Assembly: GCA_964496505.1 (NCBI GenBank)
Contig: CAZBZV010000010.1
Span: 9,553-73,552, forward strand
Length of the DNA: 64,000 nt
From: JAABVY01 sp964496505
GTDB lineage: Bacteria > Zixibacteria > MSB-5A5 > JAABVY01
Direction of reading: 5' to 3'
A program made the position numbers and the translations under genes. The notes below the pieces were generated by a model, which made no database searches, was not told where the DNA came from, and saw only the letters and a list, made by a program, of their open reading frames with translations. Below are positions 9,724-18,398 of the stretch, one piece after another (within the stretch, counting starts at the first letter, position 1; each line of letters starts with the position of its first letter).

Positions 9724-9837
9724 ATGCATAAGACAATGCATTTTAACAAATTAAAAGAACCGCGCTACTCCCTTATCTACAGGGAATGCCACCAAAAATG
9801 CTGACATATATTGCATATTGTGCAAAGGTTAATGCAG
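9724..9837. promoter_or_regulatory. Cluster of TGCA boxes downstream of the PHA regulator gene
   Basis: Five TGCA-containing sites occur in about 115 bp: ATGCAT at 9724 and 9736, the inverted repeat TTGCA-N5-TGCAA at 9811-9825, and TGCA in AATGCAG near 9833. The same core forms the palindrome in the promoter of the adjacent regulator gene (10437-10447). PhaR-type regulators are known to bind TGC-rich sites, so these may be further binding sites. No promoter could be matched to them and no gene is seen in this stretch. Confidence 0.35.
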
Positions 9838-9858
9838 TTTTTTTCAGAAAGGGCATTT

Positions 9859-10425
9859 CTACTTCTCGCCCAGCTTTTCCTCCAGCTTGGCTATTGATTC
9901 GATCAGGCTGTCGACCTTGGTCTCCAGCGCCTCGAGGTCGGATTTGCGGGCCATACGCATACGGTCAAGCTTGTCCTCGACCTCGGCCGAGACCCTATCC
10001 TTGAAAGTCTTGACATTTTCGTCAACCTTGTCCATCAACTCCATAACAGCGTCGGCACGCTCACCCTTCTTGACCTCGCCCTTCTTGACCATCTCATCAA
10101 TCAGATGCTCCGCCTTCTCGCGAGTCATCTCGAACGCCCCCAGCCCGAACAGATAAGTTTTCTTTAAAATATCCACAGCGCCTTCTCCTTCCGCTATGAT
10201 AAGTTTGATTATCTCGGATTTCGATTCGGTATCCTTCCAGCGCTTCATGTCGGATAACAATGCCTGCCCCAGAACCCGTGAGGTAATATCATGTCCGCTT
10301 TTGGAGTCTATTACCTTGACACGATTGCCCTTACGAATAATCTCCACCAAATCCTCGAGCGTAATCGAGCAGTTGGCCTGAGGATCGTATAAGCGTCTGT
10401 TGGAATACCGTTTAATAAGATACAC
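9859..10425 (-). CDS. PHA-synthesis regulator domain fused to a phasin-like coiled coil
   Basis: 188 residues. The N-terminus (KRYSNRRLYDP, then CSITLEDLVEIIRKGNRVKVID and SGHDITSRVLGQAL) is the PHB/PHA accumulation regulator DNA-binding domain found in PhaR. Residues about 85-188 match the PhaF/PhaI-type granule-associated pattern (FGLGAFEMTREKAEHLIDEMVKKGE, then a long amphipathic helix with heptads). PhaR normally senses granules through its own C-terminus, so here one protein may combine DNA and granule or polymer binding. The start is GTG at 10425 with no Shine-Dalgarno; the promoter evidence suggests a leaderless transcript. No PHA synthase or depolymerase gene lies in the window, so the true ligand is open. 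Confidence 0.8.
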   Translation of the reverse strand: MYLIKRYSNRRLYDPQANCSITLEDLVEIIRKGNRVKVIDSKSGHDITSRVLGQALLSDMKRWKDTESKSEIIKLIIAEGEGAVDILKKTYLFGLGAFEMTREKAEHLIDEMVKKGEVKKGERADAVMELMDKVDENVKTFKDRVSAEVEDKLDRMRMARKSDLEALETKVDSLIESIAKLEEKLGEK

Positions 10426-10430
10426 ATTGC

Positions 10431-10459
10431 ATTTTAGTGCATTGCACCATAAATGTCAA
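10431..10459 (-). promoter_or_regulatory. Consensus promoter with palindromic TGCA operator, leaderless start
   Basis: On the minus strand TTGACA (10459-10454), a 17-nt spacer and TAAAAT (10436-10431) form a near-perfect sigma-70 promoter. The GTG start codon at 10425 lies 5 nt after the -10, so the predicted first base of the transcript is at or within a base or two of the start codon. The spacer contains the perfect palindrome GTGCA-T-TGCAC (10437-10447), where a bound repressor would block polymerase. Confidence 0.7.
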
Positions 10460-10487
10460 TAAAAAAATAGCGGTAAGATATATGAGA

Positions 10488-10904
10488 TTAGCGTTTGCCG
10501 ATTGAGACGAGAACGATATTGATGATCTCCAGCAGACGGTCCCCGGAGAAGGGCTTTTTGATGAACATATCCCCGCCGACTTTAAAGGATTTACCGGAAT
10601 CATCACGGGAATCCTTGCCCGTCAGAAATAAAATCGGGATATTTTTCGTATCCGGCTGTTTTTTAAGCTCTTCGCAGACCTGGTAGCCATCCATCCCCGA
10701 CATCATAATATCCAGAAGAATCAGATCCGGCTTGAATTCCTTCACTTTCTCCACGGCCACGATTGCCTGATTTTCCGTAAGTACCTCGTAACCAGAGGAT
10801 TTCAGGAAGGCATCAATAACCTCTGTAATTTCCGGCTCATCGTCGATCACTAAGATTTTGGCCGGTTTGACCTTCTGCTTGGGAATTGGAATCTTTGTAC
10901 TCAT
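10488..10904 (-). CDS. Single-domain response regulator (receiver only)
   Basis: 138 residues starting at ATG 10904 (the GTG just upstream is ignored). CheY-like receiver: acidic pair D21-D22 in VIDDEP, phospho-acceptor D65 in LILLDIMM, Thr in FLTGK, and the conserved Lys in FIKKPF. There is no output domain, so it acts by protein contact, as CheY- or DivK-like proteins do. It is closely similar to the next gene upstream, including the shared segment DDSGK.F..GG..F.KKPF, which points to tandem duplication. The histidine kinase at 12267-14324 is a candidate partner. Confidence 0.9.
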   Translation of the reverse strand: MSTKIPIPKQKVKPAKILVIDDEPEITEVIDAFLKSSGYEVLTENQAIVAVEKVKEFKPDLILLDIMMSGMDGYQVCEELKKQPDTKNIPILFLTGKDSRDDSGKSFKVGGDMFIKKPFSGDRLLEIINIVLVSIGKR

Positions 10905-10957
10905 CACTTATAGTATCGGAATTTTAGAGACCCCTCTTTAGAATAACTTGCGGTACT

Positions 10958-11341
10958 TTAATCTGATGCTGCGATTTTGATTACCTCAACCAGCTCCTCG
11001 ATTCTAAAGGGCTTCTTCACGAAAAGCTGTCCGCCCGCCTCGAAGGCCTTCCCGGAATCATCCTGGGGATCGACTCCTGTCAGAAATATGACCGGAATAT
11101 CGGCCGTATCGGGATTCTTTTTCAAGAGCCTGCAAAACTGATAACCGTCCATCTGAGGCATAATAATATCCAGCACAATTGCATTTGGTTGAAATTCACT
11201 GGCGATCTGCAAAGCCTGTTCAGCATCATTCGAGGACTTTACATCAAAACCGGCGGCATCCAGAAGCTCGGCTAAAGACTCCAGCACTTCCGGCTCGTCG
11301 TCGACTGACAGTATCTTAATTTCTTTCTCCATATCTACCAC
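10958..11341 (-). CDS. Single-domain response regulator (receiver only), tandem paralogue
   Basis: 127 residues with D14-D15 (SVDDEP), phospho-acceptor D58 (IVLDIIMP), Thr in FLTG and Lys in FVKKPF. Only a receiver is present. The GTG at 11341 has GAGG 5 nt upstream; an ATG three codons later is the alternative start. It lies 53 bp before its paralogue and downstream of the nitrilase and kinase genes on the same strand. The pair could form a phosphorelay branch or compete for the same kinase. Confidence 0.9.
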   Translation of the reverse strand: MVDMEKEIKILSVDDEPEVLESLAELLDAAGFDVKSSNDAEQALQIASEFQPNAIVLDIIMPQMDGYQFCRLLKKNPDTADIPVIFLTGVDPQDDSGKAFEAGGQLFVKKPFRIEELVEVIKIAASD

Positions 11342-11425
11342 TATATCCTCTCATATTTTCTATCGGTCAGGAAATATTAAAGTATAGCGGTATGTCTAAA
11401 AAAGAGTGATTTAGAGGGAGATTAA

Positions 11426-12223
11426 TCAGAGCAGCAATTCTTCGTAAAAATCGGGCCTTCTGTCCTTAATTAAGTCATTAAACTCGGTAGGCATTTTCTC
11501 CAGGCTCCTGCGCAGATCGATATCCTCAACTGCAACTGCTGGTTTAGTTTTTCCCCCCCTCACCAGTACATTTCCGTCGACATCTGTTATCTGGCTCATG
11601 CCGGTGAATTTGAGCGTTTCATCCCCAACGGTATCGGAGCCGACACGGTTGGCGGTTATGGTGAAAATCCGGTTTTCAATCGACCGGATCGGCATTGTCA
11701 TCTGGCAATAATTCAGCACAAGATTCGAGGGATGGCAGATTATATTTGCGCCTCTTAGAGCCAGTACACGACAGGCCTCGGGGAAAATATAATCGAAGCA
11801 GATCATCATACCCAGCTTGTATTCATAAAACGGAAAGACCTTGAATTTCAGATTGCCGCGATTGAATATAAATTGCTCTTTATAAAAGAGATGCACTTTA
11901 CGATAAAGGTGTATATCCCCGCCGGGCGTTATATAGACTGAGGAGTTGTAGCAGCGGCCGTCCTTTTTCTCGGCAATGCCTATGACAAAGGCGCATTTTT
12001 TCTTCTTTGCCAGTGATTTGAAGAGCTTAGTGGTTCCGCCTCCGGGAATCTCCTCGGCATATTTTGCAAGCTCCTCCCGCGATGGAAAGAAATAGCCGGT
12101 GGAAAAAAGCTCCGGCAGCACCAGAAGGTCGGCATCGACATTCTCAAAAAGCGCCACTGCATTATCTATATTTTCTTTTTTCTTACCGAATTCCGGTTTT
12201 GTCTGAACATAGCCGACTCTCAT
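11426..12223 (-). CDS. Carbon-nitrogen hydrolase (nitrilase superfamily)
   Basis: 265 residues. The start is the second of two adjacent ATGs, at 12223, placed 5 nt after AGGAGG. The catalytic triad of the superfamily is visible: E38 (LPELF), K109 (LYRKVH) and C142 (MICFDYIFPE). The pattern matches omega-amidase or N-carbamoylputrescine/beta-ureidopropionase-like amidases rather than aromatic nitrilases; the substrate cannot be read from sequence. The gene follows the histidine kinase by 43 bp and may be co-transcribed with it. Confidence 0.87.
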   Translation of the reverse strand: MRVGYVQTKPEFGKKKENIDNAVALFENVDADLLVLPELFSTGYFFPSREELAKYAEEIPGGGTTKLFKSLAKKKKCAFVIGIAEKKDGRCYNSSVYITPGGDIHLYRKVHLFYKEQFIFNRGNLKFKVFPFYEYKLGMMICFDYIFPEACRVLALRGANIICHPSNLVLNYCQMTMPIRSIENRIFTITANRVGSDTVGDETLKFTGMSQITDVDGNVLVRGGKTKPAVAVEDIDLRRSLEKMPTEFNDLIKDRRPDFYEELLL

Positions 12224-12266
12224 CATTACCTCCTGCACTTCTGCATCATTTAATCGGCCAGATATA

Positions 12267-14324
12267 TTATACGGATAAAGGCAGTTCGATGATGAATCGA
12301 GCCCCGTGCGGTTTAACATTTTCCGCCCGAAGATTGCCCTTATGATCTGTCACGATCCTGTGAGAGATAGAAAGCCCCAGACCGGTACCATGTTCCCTGG
12401 TCGTGAAATAGGGCGTAAAAATCTCATTTATCTTATCCGGATCGATTCCTCTGCCTGTATCTTCAACACTAAATATAACCTTTTCTTCCTCGATTTCACT
12501 TCTTATTTTGATCCTGCCCTCCCTTTCTATAGATTCGATAGCATTTCTAATCAGGTTGACTATGACCTTTTTCATCTCCGAGGGATCGATCTCGACCTTT
12601 GTATCCTGATCCAGCTCAGTTTCGATTTCTATATCAAGTTCAGCCGCTTCGCTTTTGAGAAGAGCGATTGAATCCTCTATGAAGTTCTTAAGATCGGTTT
12701 TCTCTTTATTAAGATGTCCCGATCTTGCCAGCGCCAAAAATTCGGCAATGATTGTATTTAGCCTCTCGATTTCGGTTTTTATAGTTGTTGCCAGCCTGTT
12801 GAAGCCCTCCTGATCTTCGGAAACCTCAAACTCCGACTTCAGTCTCTGCGAGGCAATCGCAATGGCATTGAGGGGATTTCTGATTTCATGCGCCACACCG
12901 GCCGCAAGAGTACCCAGCTCGGATAGCCGTTCGGCCTGCTTGGCCTGAGATTCCAAACGTTTCCTCGAGGTAATATCGTAGGCAATTCCAACCGCGCCCT
13001 GAAAACCACCGGATTCATCGGCAAGTTGAGAGGATGTCGCCAGGAATGTGCGCTCCTCGCCTTTTTGATTTGTAAAGCTGATCTCCTTTATTAATGATTC
13101 ATCCGACAGATCTCCCAACTCGTTTATGAGAAAGTTATCATCCGGAAAGATACTGCCATATTCTTTTCCGATAACCTCGGCGCCTCTAAATCCGAATATC
13201 TTCTCGGTTTTTGGATTGATCAGAATAATCCTGTTTTCGGAGTCGACCGCCACAACCGCACTCTCGATACCGCCCAGAATATTGGAGGTGATATTCTTGA
13301 ACTGTTCGTATGCCATCGCCACCGAACGATAGCTTTGATTGGCCATCACAATAGTAACCACCAGAAATGTAAGCAGAAAAAGAATGCCGCCCAGGATAGC
13401 CATCTGGGTCTTGAAATTTCGTGCCACCTGATGATAACCCTCCAGCGATAGCCCTACCCTGAGAATACCGGGAGGAAAATCGGTCGTTTCGAACGGCCGG
13501 GCCACTTCGAGTACCTCATTGCCCTCAAAAACAAGCTGTCTGCTCATTTCGCCATCATTCTCGAAGACCTCCTGCAAAAATGTATCGCTGCTGATCGCCA
13601 GCACCGGTTCCAGCTTGCGCGAGGACATCATAACGCCCTCATGGCTCTGGATGAAGATGTAATCTATTGCAGGCTGGTTTCCTATATTCTGAATCATATA
13701 TCCGATTCCGATACGGCGGTTAAAAAAGTCCAGCCTTTGATAATTCATGAAGATCACGATTGCACCGGGGCGCACCTCGCTCGAGACCGCAGCTACGAGC
13801 TGATCGGCCTCGGAGATATCCTCGCCCGAGAGGATAAACTGTCCCACGCCCGCCTTGCCCTGAATAATCTCATTCAGGGGCAGGCGTTCTCTAATTTCTT
13901 CGTCATAGACATCACCCATCGCCCCGGTATAATTGGACATCTCGATTACCCCTGCGCTGTCTAAGATGTCGATACGATTGAAACCGAGCAACTGGCACAT
14001 ACGGTTCAGCCTGTCCGGTGTTATATGTCCCTGGGCATGTCCTAAATCGACCAAAGAGGCCGCATCAACCAGATTATCTGTCACCAGGTCATCAACCAGA
14101 TCGGTTGCGCGCATAGTATTTTGCGAGGCGATGAAGACCGCTTCCATAAGCGCGCTGCCCTCACGGTTTAGCATGCGCAGCATATTATTCTGGTTCTCGC
14201 GGATACCGACTGCAATAATAGCCAGGAAGATTAGCCCCAGCACAAGGGCCGTTAAGATCAGGAACTTGGGTTTTAGCCTGGTTATTCTCAGACGTGAATT
14301 TTTCTTTATTTCGGAGTTCCGCAT
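12267..14324 (-). CDS. Membrane-bound PAS-domain sensor histidine kinase
   Basis: 685 residues. TM1 is at about 19-41 and TM2 at about 313-337, enclosing a ~270-residue extracytoplasmic sensor domain with no motif I can name. A PAS domain follows (about 350-450, with EKIFGFRGAEVIGKEYGSIFP), then the H-box LAAGVAHEIRNPLN with H479, and an ATPase domain with N-box (NLIRNAIES), DTGRGI and GTGLGLSI. This is a PAS-HisKA-HATPase kinase of the NtrB/AtoS type. No full response regulator adjoins it; two single-domain receivers lie 1-2 kb downstream on the same strand. Confidence 0.93.
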   Translation of the reverse strand: MRNSEIKKNSRLRITRLKPKFLILTALVLGLIFLAIIAVGIRENQNNMLRMLNREGSALMEAVFIASQNTMRATDLVDDLVTDNLVDAASLVDLGHAQGHITPDRLNRMCQLLGFNRIDILDSAGVIEMSNYTGAMGDVYDEEIRERLPLNEIIQGKAGVGQFILSGEDISEADQLVAAVSSEVRPGAIVIFMNYQRLDFFNRRIGIGYMIQNIGNQPAIDYIFIQSHEGVMMSSRKLEPVLAISSDTFLQEVFENDGEMSRQLVFEGNEVLEVARPFETTDFPPGILRVGLSLEGYHQVARNFKTQMAILGGILFLLTFLVVTIVMANQSYRSVAMAYEQFKNITSNILGGIESAVVAVDSENRIILINPKTEKIFGFRGAEVIGKEYGSIFPDDNFLINELGDLSDESLIKEISFTNQKGEERTFLATSSQLADESGGFQGAVGIAYDITSRKRLESQAKQAERLSELGTLAAGVAHEIRNPLNAIAIASQRLKSEFEVSEDQEGFNRLATTIKTEIERLNTIIAEFLALARSGHLNKEKTDLKNFIEDSIALLKSEAAELDIEIETELDQDTKVEIDPSEMKKVIVNLIRNAIESIEREGRIKIRSEIEEEKVIFSVEDTGRGIDPDKINEIFTPYFTTREHGTGLGLSISHRIVTDHKGNLRAENVKPHGARFIIELPLSV

Positions 14325-14377
14325 TATTTGAATCTAAATCGAGCGGGGATGAGTGTCAAGATAAATGAAAACGGCAG

Positions 14378-15814
14378 TCATTCATGATTGGGACGTTTGC
14401 CGCGTGAAGCGCTGAGGATAATTGCAATTACTATTATAAATCCGGCGACTTTAAAGGCGGGATGTATACCTGCCATAAACTGCGCCGCTTCAGAGAGAGC
14501 CTTGCCCTCTGTATAGATATCCCTGAAGAATGTAAATAATATAACCGAGATTGCGATTCCAAAGGTAATCCCCGAGGTACGCATCAGGGCGTTAAAACCG
14601 GAGGCCACCCCCACGTATGAACGGGGCACCGCCGATAAGATCGCATTTGTATTGGGCGAGGCGAACACACCCATACCAAAGCCGACTAAAAAGAGATGCC
14701 ATACTATTTCGAAATGGCTCGAAGTCTGATCGAGCATGGAAAGCATGTACAAACCCGAGCCGAGGATAGTCAGGCCGATTGTAGCCGGTATACGCGTACC
14801 GATTTTATCCGAAAGCCAACCGGCAAAGGGCGCTATTAGCAGCATTGAGAGGGGTACAGTCATCATAAAAAGCCCCAGAATCTGCGGAGAAAAGCCGCGC
14901 ACCTGCTGAATATAAAACGGCATCAGGATCGTATTCGACATCAGCCCCACGAAGGCAATGAATGCGCACAGGCTAGAAAGGCTGAAATAGCGAATCCTCA
15001 GCAAAGTTAGATTTAAAATGGGATTTGGTACGCGCAGCTCGTTGAAAACGAATATTCCCAGCATACCCAGGGAGCCGAGCACCGGCCCGAACACCACCGG
15101 ACTCTGCCATCCGTAATCGGTCCATAGATTCACTCCCAGGAAAAATGCCGCCAGGCCAATTATCATGAGAATCGAGCCGCGCCAGTCGAATTTGTATTCC
15201 CGAGTGGCCGAGGGATTATTTTCCAGAGTGCGAAGGCAGTAGACAACGGCGATTACACCGATCGGAAGATTGATCCAGAAGATCGAGCGCCATCCCAGAT
15301 GCTCTATCAAAAAGCCACCCAGCACCGGACCGGAGGCCAGCCCGACTGATACAACGGTACCGACAGTTCCCAGAACTCGTCCGCGTTGATGGGGCGGGAA
15401 GCCCTTGGCGATCAACCCCTGATTAGAGCTCATCAAAACCGCGCCTCCCAGAGCCTGGAATGCGCGTGAGAAGATAAGCATGTAAATCGATACAGAGAAT
15501 GCGCAGAGAGCCGAGCCGATTGTGAACATGGTGAAGCCGATCACGAACTGCTTTCGCTCACCCCAGATATCCAGGAGCTTGCCGGCTACCAGAAGCAGTG
15601 CGGTCATGGTGAGGATATATGCCAGCGCTACCCAGGAGACCACATCAACATCGGCATTGAATTCCTCTGAAAGAGTCGGCAGCGCGACATTGACAATCGA
15701 CGAATCGAGCGTACCCATGAAAGCCGCCAATGCCGAGACGCCGAAATAAATCCATTTATTGGAGTAGTCGTCCGAATGTTGCTTTTGATTCTGCATCATC
15801 TCCATATCGCGCAT
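14378..15814 (-). CDS. MFS drug-efflux transporter, DHA2 (EmrB/QacA) family
   Basis: About 478 residues from the ATG at 15814; ATGs at 15805, 15799 and 15796 are alternatives and no Shine-Dalgarno decides among them. Reading further upstream would enter a palindrome cluster, so a longer start is unlikely. The sequence shows the substrate-entry motif FMGTLDSSIVNVALPTL, motif A (GKLLDIWGERKQF), motif C (GPVLGGFLIEHLGWRSIFWINLPIG) and about 14 hydrophobic segments. This is a proton-driven exporter. No membrane-fusion (EmrA) partner is adjacent. It is 53 bp upstream of the histidine kinase on the same strand. Confidence 0.92.
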   Translation of the reverse strand: MRDMEMMQNQKQHSDDYSNKWIYFGVSALAAFMGTLDSSIVNVALPTLSEEFNADVDVVSWVALAYILTMTALLLVAGKLLDIWGERKQFVIGFTMFTIGSALCAFSVSIYMLIFSRAFQALGGAVLMSSNQGLIAKGFPPHQRGRVLGTVGTVVSVGLASGPVLGGFLIEHLGWRSIFWINLPIGVIAVVYCLRTLENNPSATREYKFDWRGSILMIIGLAAFFLGVNLWTDYGWQSPVVFGPVLGSLGMLGIFVFNELRVPNPILNLTLLRIRYFSLSSLCAFIAFVGLMSNTILMPFYIQQVRGFSPQILGLFMMTVPLSMLLIAPFAGWLSDKIGTRIPATIGLTILGSGLYMLSMLDQTSSHFEIVWHLFLVGFGMGVFASPNTNAILSAVPRSYVGVASGFNALMRTSGITFGIAISVILFTFFRDIYTEGKALSEAAQFMAGIHPAFKVAGFIIVIAIILSASRGKRPNHE

Positions 15815-15831
15815 ATTCCAAAAAAATGTAA

Positions 15832-16003
15832 GGGTACCCCAAGCTTTAGCTTGGGATATTGTCTCAATATTGTCCCCAATCTGAAGATTGGGGCACTGTA
15901 CGCCACCCATCGGGTGAGTTTATATCACTTTGCCTGCGATGGTTATTTTTTGAATAGAAACATCGCAGGTGAATCGCAATCTTCGCCCCACCTGTTAGGT
16001 GGG
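15832..16003. repeat. Cluster of short perfect palindromes (REP-like)
   Basis: Several hairpins crowd into about 170 bp: CCCAAGCT/AGCTTGGG (15838-15855), CCCCAATCT/AGATTGGGG (15874-15893), CACCC/GGGTG (15904-15916), CCTGCGATG/CATCGCAGG with a 19-nt loop (15933-15969), and CCCACCT/AGGTGGG (15987-16003). None has a proper T tract except weakly the last. They fill the spacer between icd and the efflux gene and resemble intergenic palindromes seen in draft genomes of uncultured phyla. No gene is supported from 15815 to 16066. Confidence 0.6.
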
Positions 16004-16061
16004 CTACATTTTTTGACTTACAAGAAAACCAATATGGTACATACGAATCAAATTGGCAAAT

Positions 16062-16091
16062 AAAAAGCCGTCCGGGGGATGCCCGGACGGC
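16062..16091 (-). terminator. Strong Rho-independent terminator of the TCA operon
   Basis: On the minus strand a 10-bp stem, GCCGTCCGGG pairing with CCCGGACGGC around a 5-nt loop, is followed by TTTTTATTT. It lies about 100 bp after the icd stop and closes the long minus-strand operon. Confidence 0.9.
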
Positions 16092-16189
16092 CCGTGGGAT
16101 TGGTGAGTTTCTTTATCCCATCTGTTTGCTGACAGTTAACCCGCCTGCCAGCAGAGAGTCGATCGGTATACTGCCTATATACCGACTGC

Positions 16190-17434
16190 TTATTTCATAT
16201 TATCTATAATGTGCGTTGCATACTGAGATGTTCCCACTTTTGTTGCGCCTTCCATCTGACGCTCCAGGTCGTAGGTTACGGTTTTGTTCTGAATTGTCGT
16301 CTCAATCGCATCCTCGATCATATCAGCGGCCTCATTCCACTGCAGGTATCTCAGCATCATAACGCCCGAAAGAATTACCGAACTCGGGTTTATAACATCC
16401 TTATCGGCATATTTCGGCGCGGTTCCATGGGTAGCCTCGAAAAGCGCTATATAATCGCCGATATTGGCGCCGGCAGCCATTCCCAGGCCGCCCACCTGCG
16501 CGGCGGCGGCGTCGGAAATAAAATCGCCGTTCAAGTTGGGAGTACAGACAACTTCATATTCATCGGTACGGGTTAATATCTGCTGGAACATGGAGTCGGC
16601 TATACGATCCTTTATGACGATTTTGCCTTCCGGCTGTTTGCCGTCATATTTTTCCCAGAGCTCATCCTCTGTAATCGTAATATCTGCGAATTTCTCTTTG
16701 GCAACCTCATAACCCCAGTCACGGAACGCTCCCTCGGTGTATTTCATGATATTGCCTTTATGCATCAGGGTCACCGACTTGACTCCACGATCAATGGCGT
16801 ACTGAATACCTTTGGCAACCAGGCGCTTGGAACCGAAGGCCGAAATCGGTTTGATACCGATTCCGGAATTCTCGCGAATATTGGCGCCCATTTCATCTAC
16901 CAGGAATTTGCGCACTTTATCGGCTTCATCTGTAGTTCCGCGGTATTCGATACCGGCGTAAACGTCCTCGGTATTCTCACGGAAGATAACGATGTCCATC
17001 TTCTCGGGAGCTTTCACCGGCGAGGGTGTGCCCTTATAGAATTTTACCGGACGCACGCAGGCGTAAAGATCGAGCACCTGGCGCAGGGTAACGTTCAATG
17101 AACGGAATCCGCCGCCCACCGGAGTGGTCAGGGGGCCCTTGATCGCAACGATATAATCTCTGATGGCATCGATTGTATCCTGCGGAAGCCATTCGCCGTA
17201 TTTATCGTTAGCCGCTTCACCGGCATAAACATCGAACCAGACGATTTTTTTCTTGCCGCCGTATGATTTCTCGACGGAGGCATCAAGTACCCGGCGCGCG
17301 GCCTTCATAATATCACGGCCGATGCCGTCGCCCTCGATCACCGGAATAACCGGATTGTCCGGGAATTTCAGTTCACCGTCAACAATGGTGATCTTCTCTC
17401 CGCCTTCCGGGGGAGTTATCATCTTATAAGCCAT
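16190..17434 (-). CDS. icd: NADP-dependent isocitrate dehydrogenase
   Basis: 414 residues, same length class as E. coli Icd. Catalyses oxidative decarboxylation of isocitrate to 2-oxoglutarate, or reductive carboxylation in reverse. The phosphorylatable serine loop GGGFRSLNVTLRQ is present, with the metal/substrate region NLNGDFISDAAAAQVGG. The cofactor loop HGTAPKYADKDVINPSS keeps the Lys-Tyr pair that gives NADP specificity in E. coli. AAGGAG lies upstream of the ATG. It is the last gene of the operon, 20 bp after mdh, so its product feeds the Kor complex encoded in the same transcript. Confidence 0.96.
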   Translation of the reverse strand: MAYKMITPPEGGEKITIVDGELKFPDNPVIPVIEGDGIGRDIMKAARRVLDASVEKSYGGKKKIVWFDVYAGEAANDKYGEWLPQDTIDAIRDYIVAIKGPLTTPVGGGFRSLNVTLRQVLDLYACVRPVKFYKGTPSPVKAPEKMDIVIFRENTEDVYAGIEYRGTTDEADKVRKFLVDEMGANIRENSGIGIKPISAFGSKRLVAKGIQYAIDRGVKSVTLMHKGNIMKYTEGAFRDWGYEVAKEKFADITITEDELWEKYDGKQPEGKIVIKDRIADSMFQQILTRTDEYEVVCTPNLNGDFISDAAAAQVGGLGMAAGANIGDYIALFEATHGTAPKYADKDVINPSSVILSGVMMLRYLQWNEAADMIEDAIETTIQNKTVTYDLERQMEGATKVGTSQYATHIIDNMK

Positions 17435-17454
17435 TTATCCATTCTCCTTAGCTG

Positions 17455-18381
17455 TTAGTATCCGAGCTCTTTAAGATGTTCTTTATACGTGGATGCTGAT
17501 TTCTGAAGTGACTTCAAACCCTCGTCGCCCAGGTCTATCTCGAGAATCTTCTCGACACCGTTGGCGCCCAGGACGATCGGCAGACCGATATACAGGTCAT
17601 CAATGCCATACTGCCCGGTGGCATAGGCTGAGGCGGGGAGCACACGTTTGCGGTCAAGGAGAACAGCTTCGACCATCTGCACCGAGGCCATAGCCGGGGC
17701 ATAGTAAGCCGAACCGGTCTTGAGAAGCTTTACGATTTCGCCGCCGCCCATACGGGTGCGCTGTGCGATCTCCTCGATCCTGTTCTGCGGAATCAACTGG
17801 GTGATCGGAATTCCGCCCACAGTGGTATACTGCGGAAGCGGAACCATGGTATCGCCATGACCGCCCAGAACCATAGCCTGAACATCAGCCATGGAGACAT
17901 TCAGCTCCATTGCCACAAAGGTACGGAAGCGTGTTGAATCCAGAACGCCGGCCTGGCCAAAGACACGGTTTTTCGGGAAGCCGGAGACCTGCGAGGCATG
18001 ATAGGTCATCAGGTCCAGAGGATTGGCGACCATGAGTATGTATGCGTTGGGGGCATACTTGACGATATTTTCGGTGACCGTCTTGATAATCTCGGCATTC
18101 TTCCTGAGAAGGTCCTCACGGGACATACCGGGTTTACGGGCCAGCCCTGAGGTTACCACAACCATATCGGAGTCCTTGATATCCTCATACTCATTGGTAC
18201 CATGAACCATAACGTCATAACCAACCAGCGGTCCGGCCTGAGCCAGGTCCAGAGCCTTACCGGCGGGCATATCCTCGATAATATCCACCAGCACCACATC
18301 ACAAATATTGCGGGCCGAGAGATACATCGCACATGAGGCACCAACATTACCGGCACCTATCACTGACACTTTCTTGCGCAT
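17455..18381 (-). CDS. mdh: Malate dehydrogenase, LDH-like type
   Basis: 308 residues. N-terminal Rossmann motif VIGAGNVGAS with Asp at the end of strand 2 (VDI), as in NAD-using enzymes; RKPGMSR carries the arginine that selects dicarboxylic substrates; catalytic His in LGGHGDTMVP. Interconverts malate and oxaloacetate. AGGAGG precedes the ATG. It sits between the LarA-family gene (17 bp) and icd (20 bp). Confidence 0.96.
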   Translation of the reverse strand: MRKKVSVIGAGNVGASCAMYLSARNICDVVLVDIIEDMPAGKALDLAQAGPLVGYDVMVHGTNEYEDIKDSDMVVVTSGLARKPGMSREDLLRKNAEIIKTVTENIVKYAPNAYILMVANPLDLMTYHASQVSGFPKNRVFGQAGVLDSTRFRTFVAMELNVSMADVQAMVLGGHGDTMVPLPQYTTVGGIPITQLIPQNRIEEIAQRTRMGGGEIVKLLKTGSAYYAPAMASVQMVEAVLLDRKRVLPASAYATGQYGIDDLYIGLPIVLGANGVEKILEIDLGDEGLKSLQKSASTYKEHLKELGY

Positions 18382-18398
18382 CTTAACAATCCTCCTGC

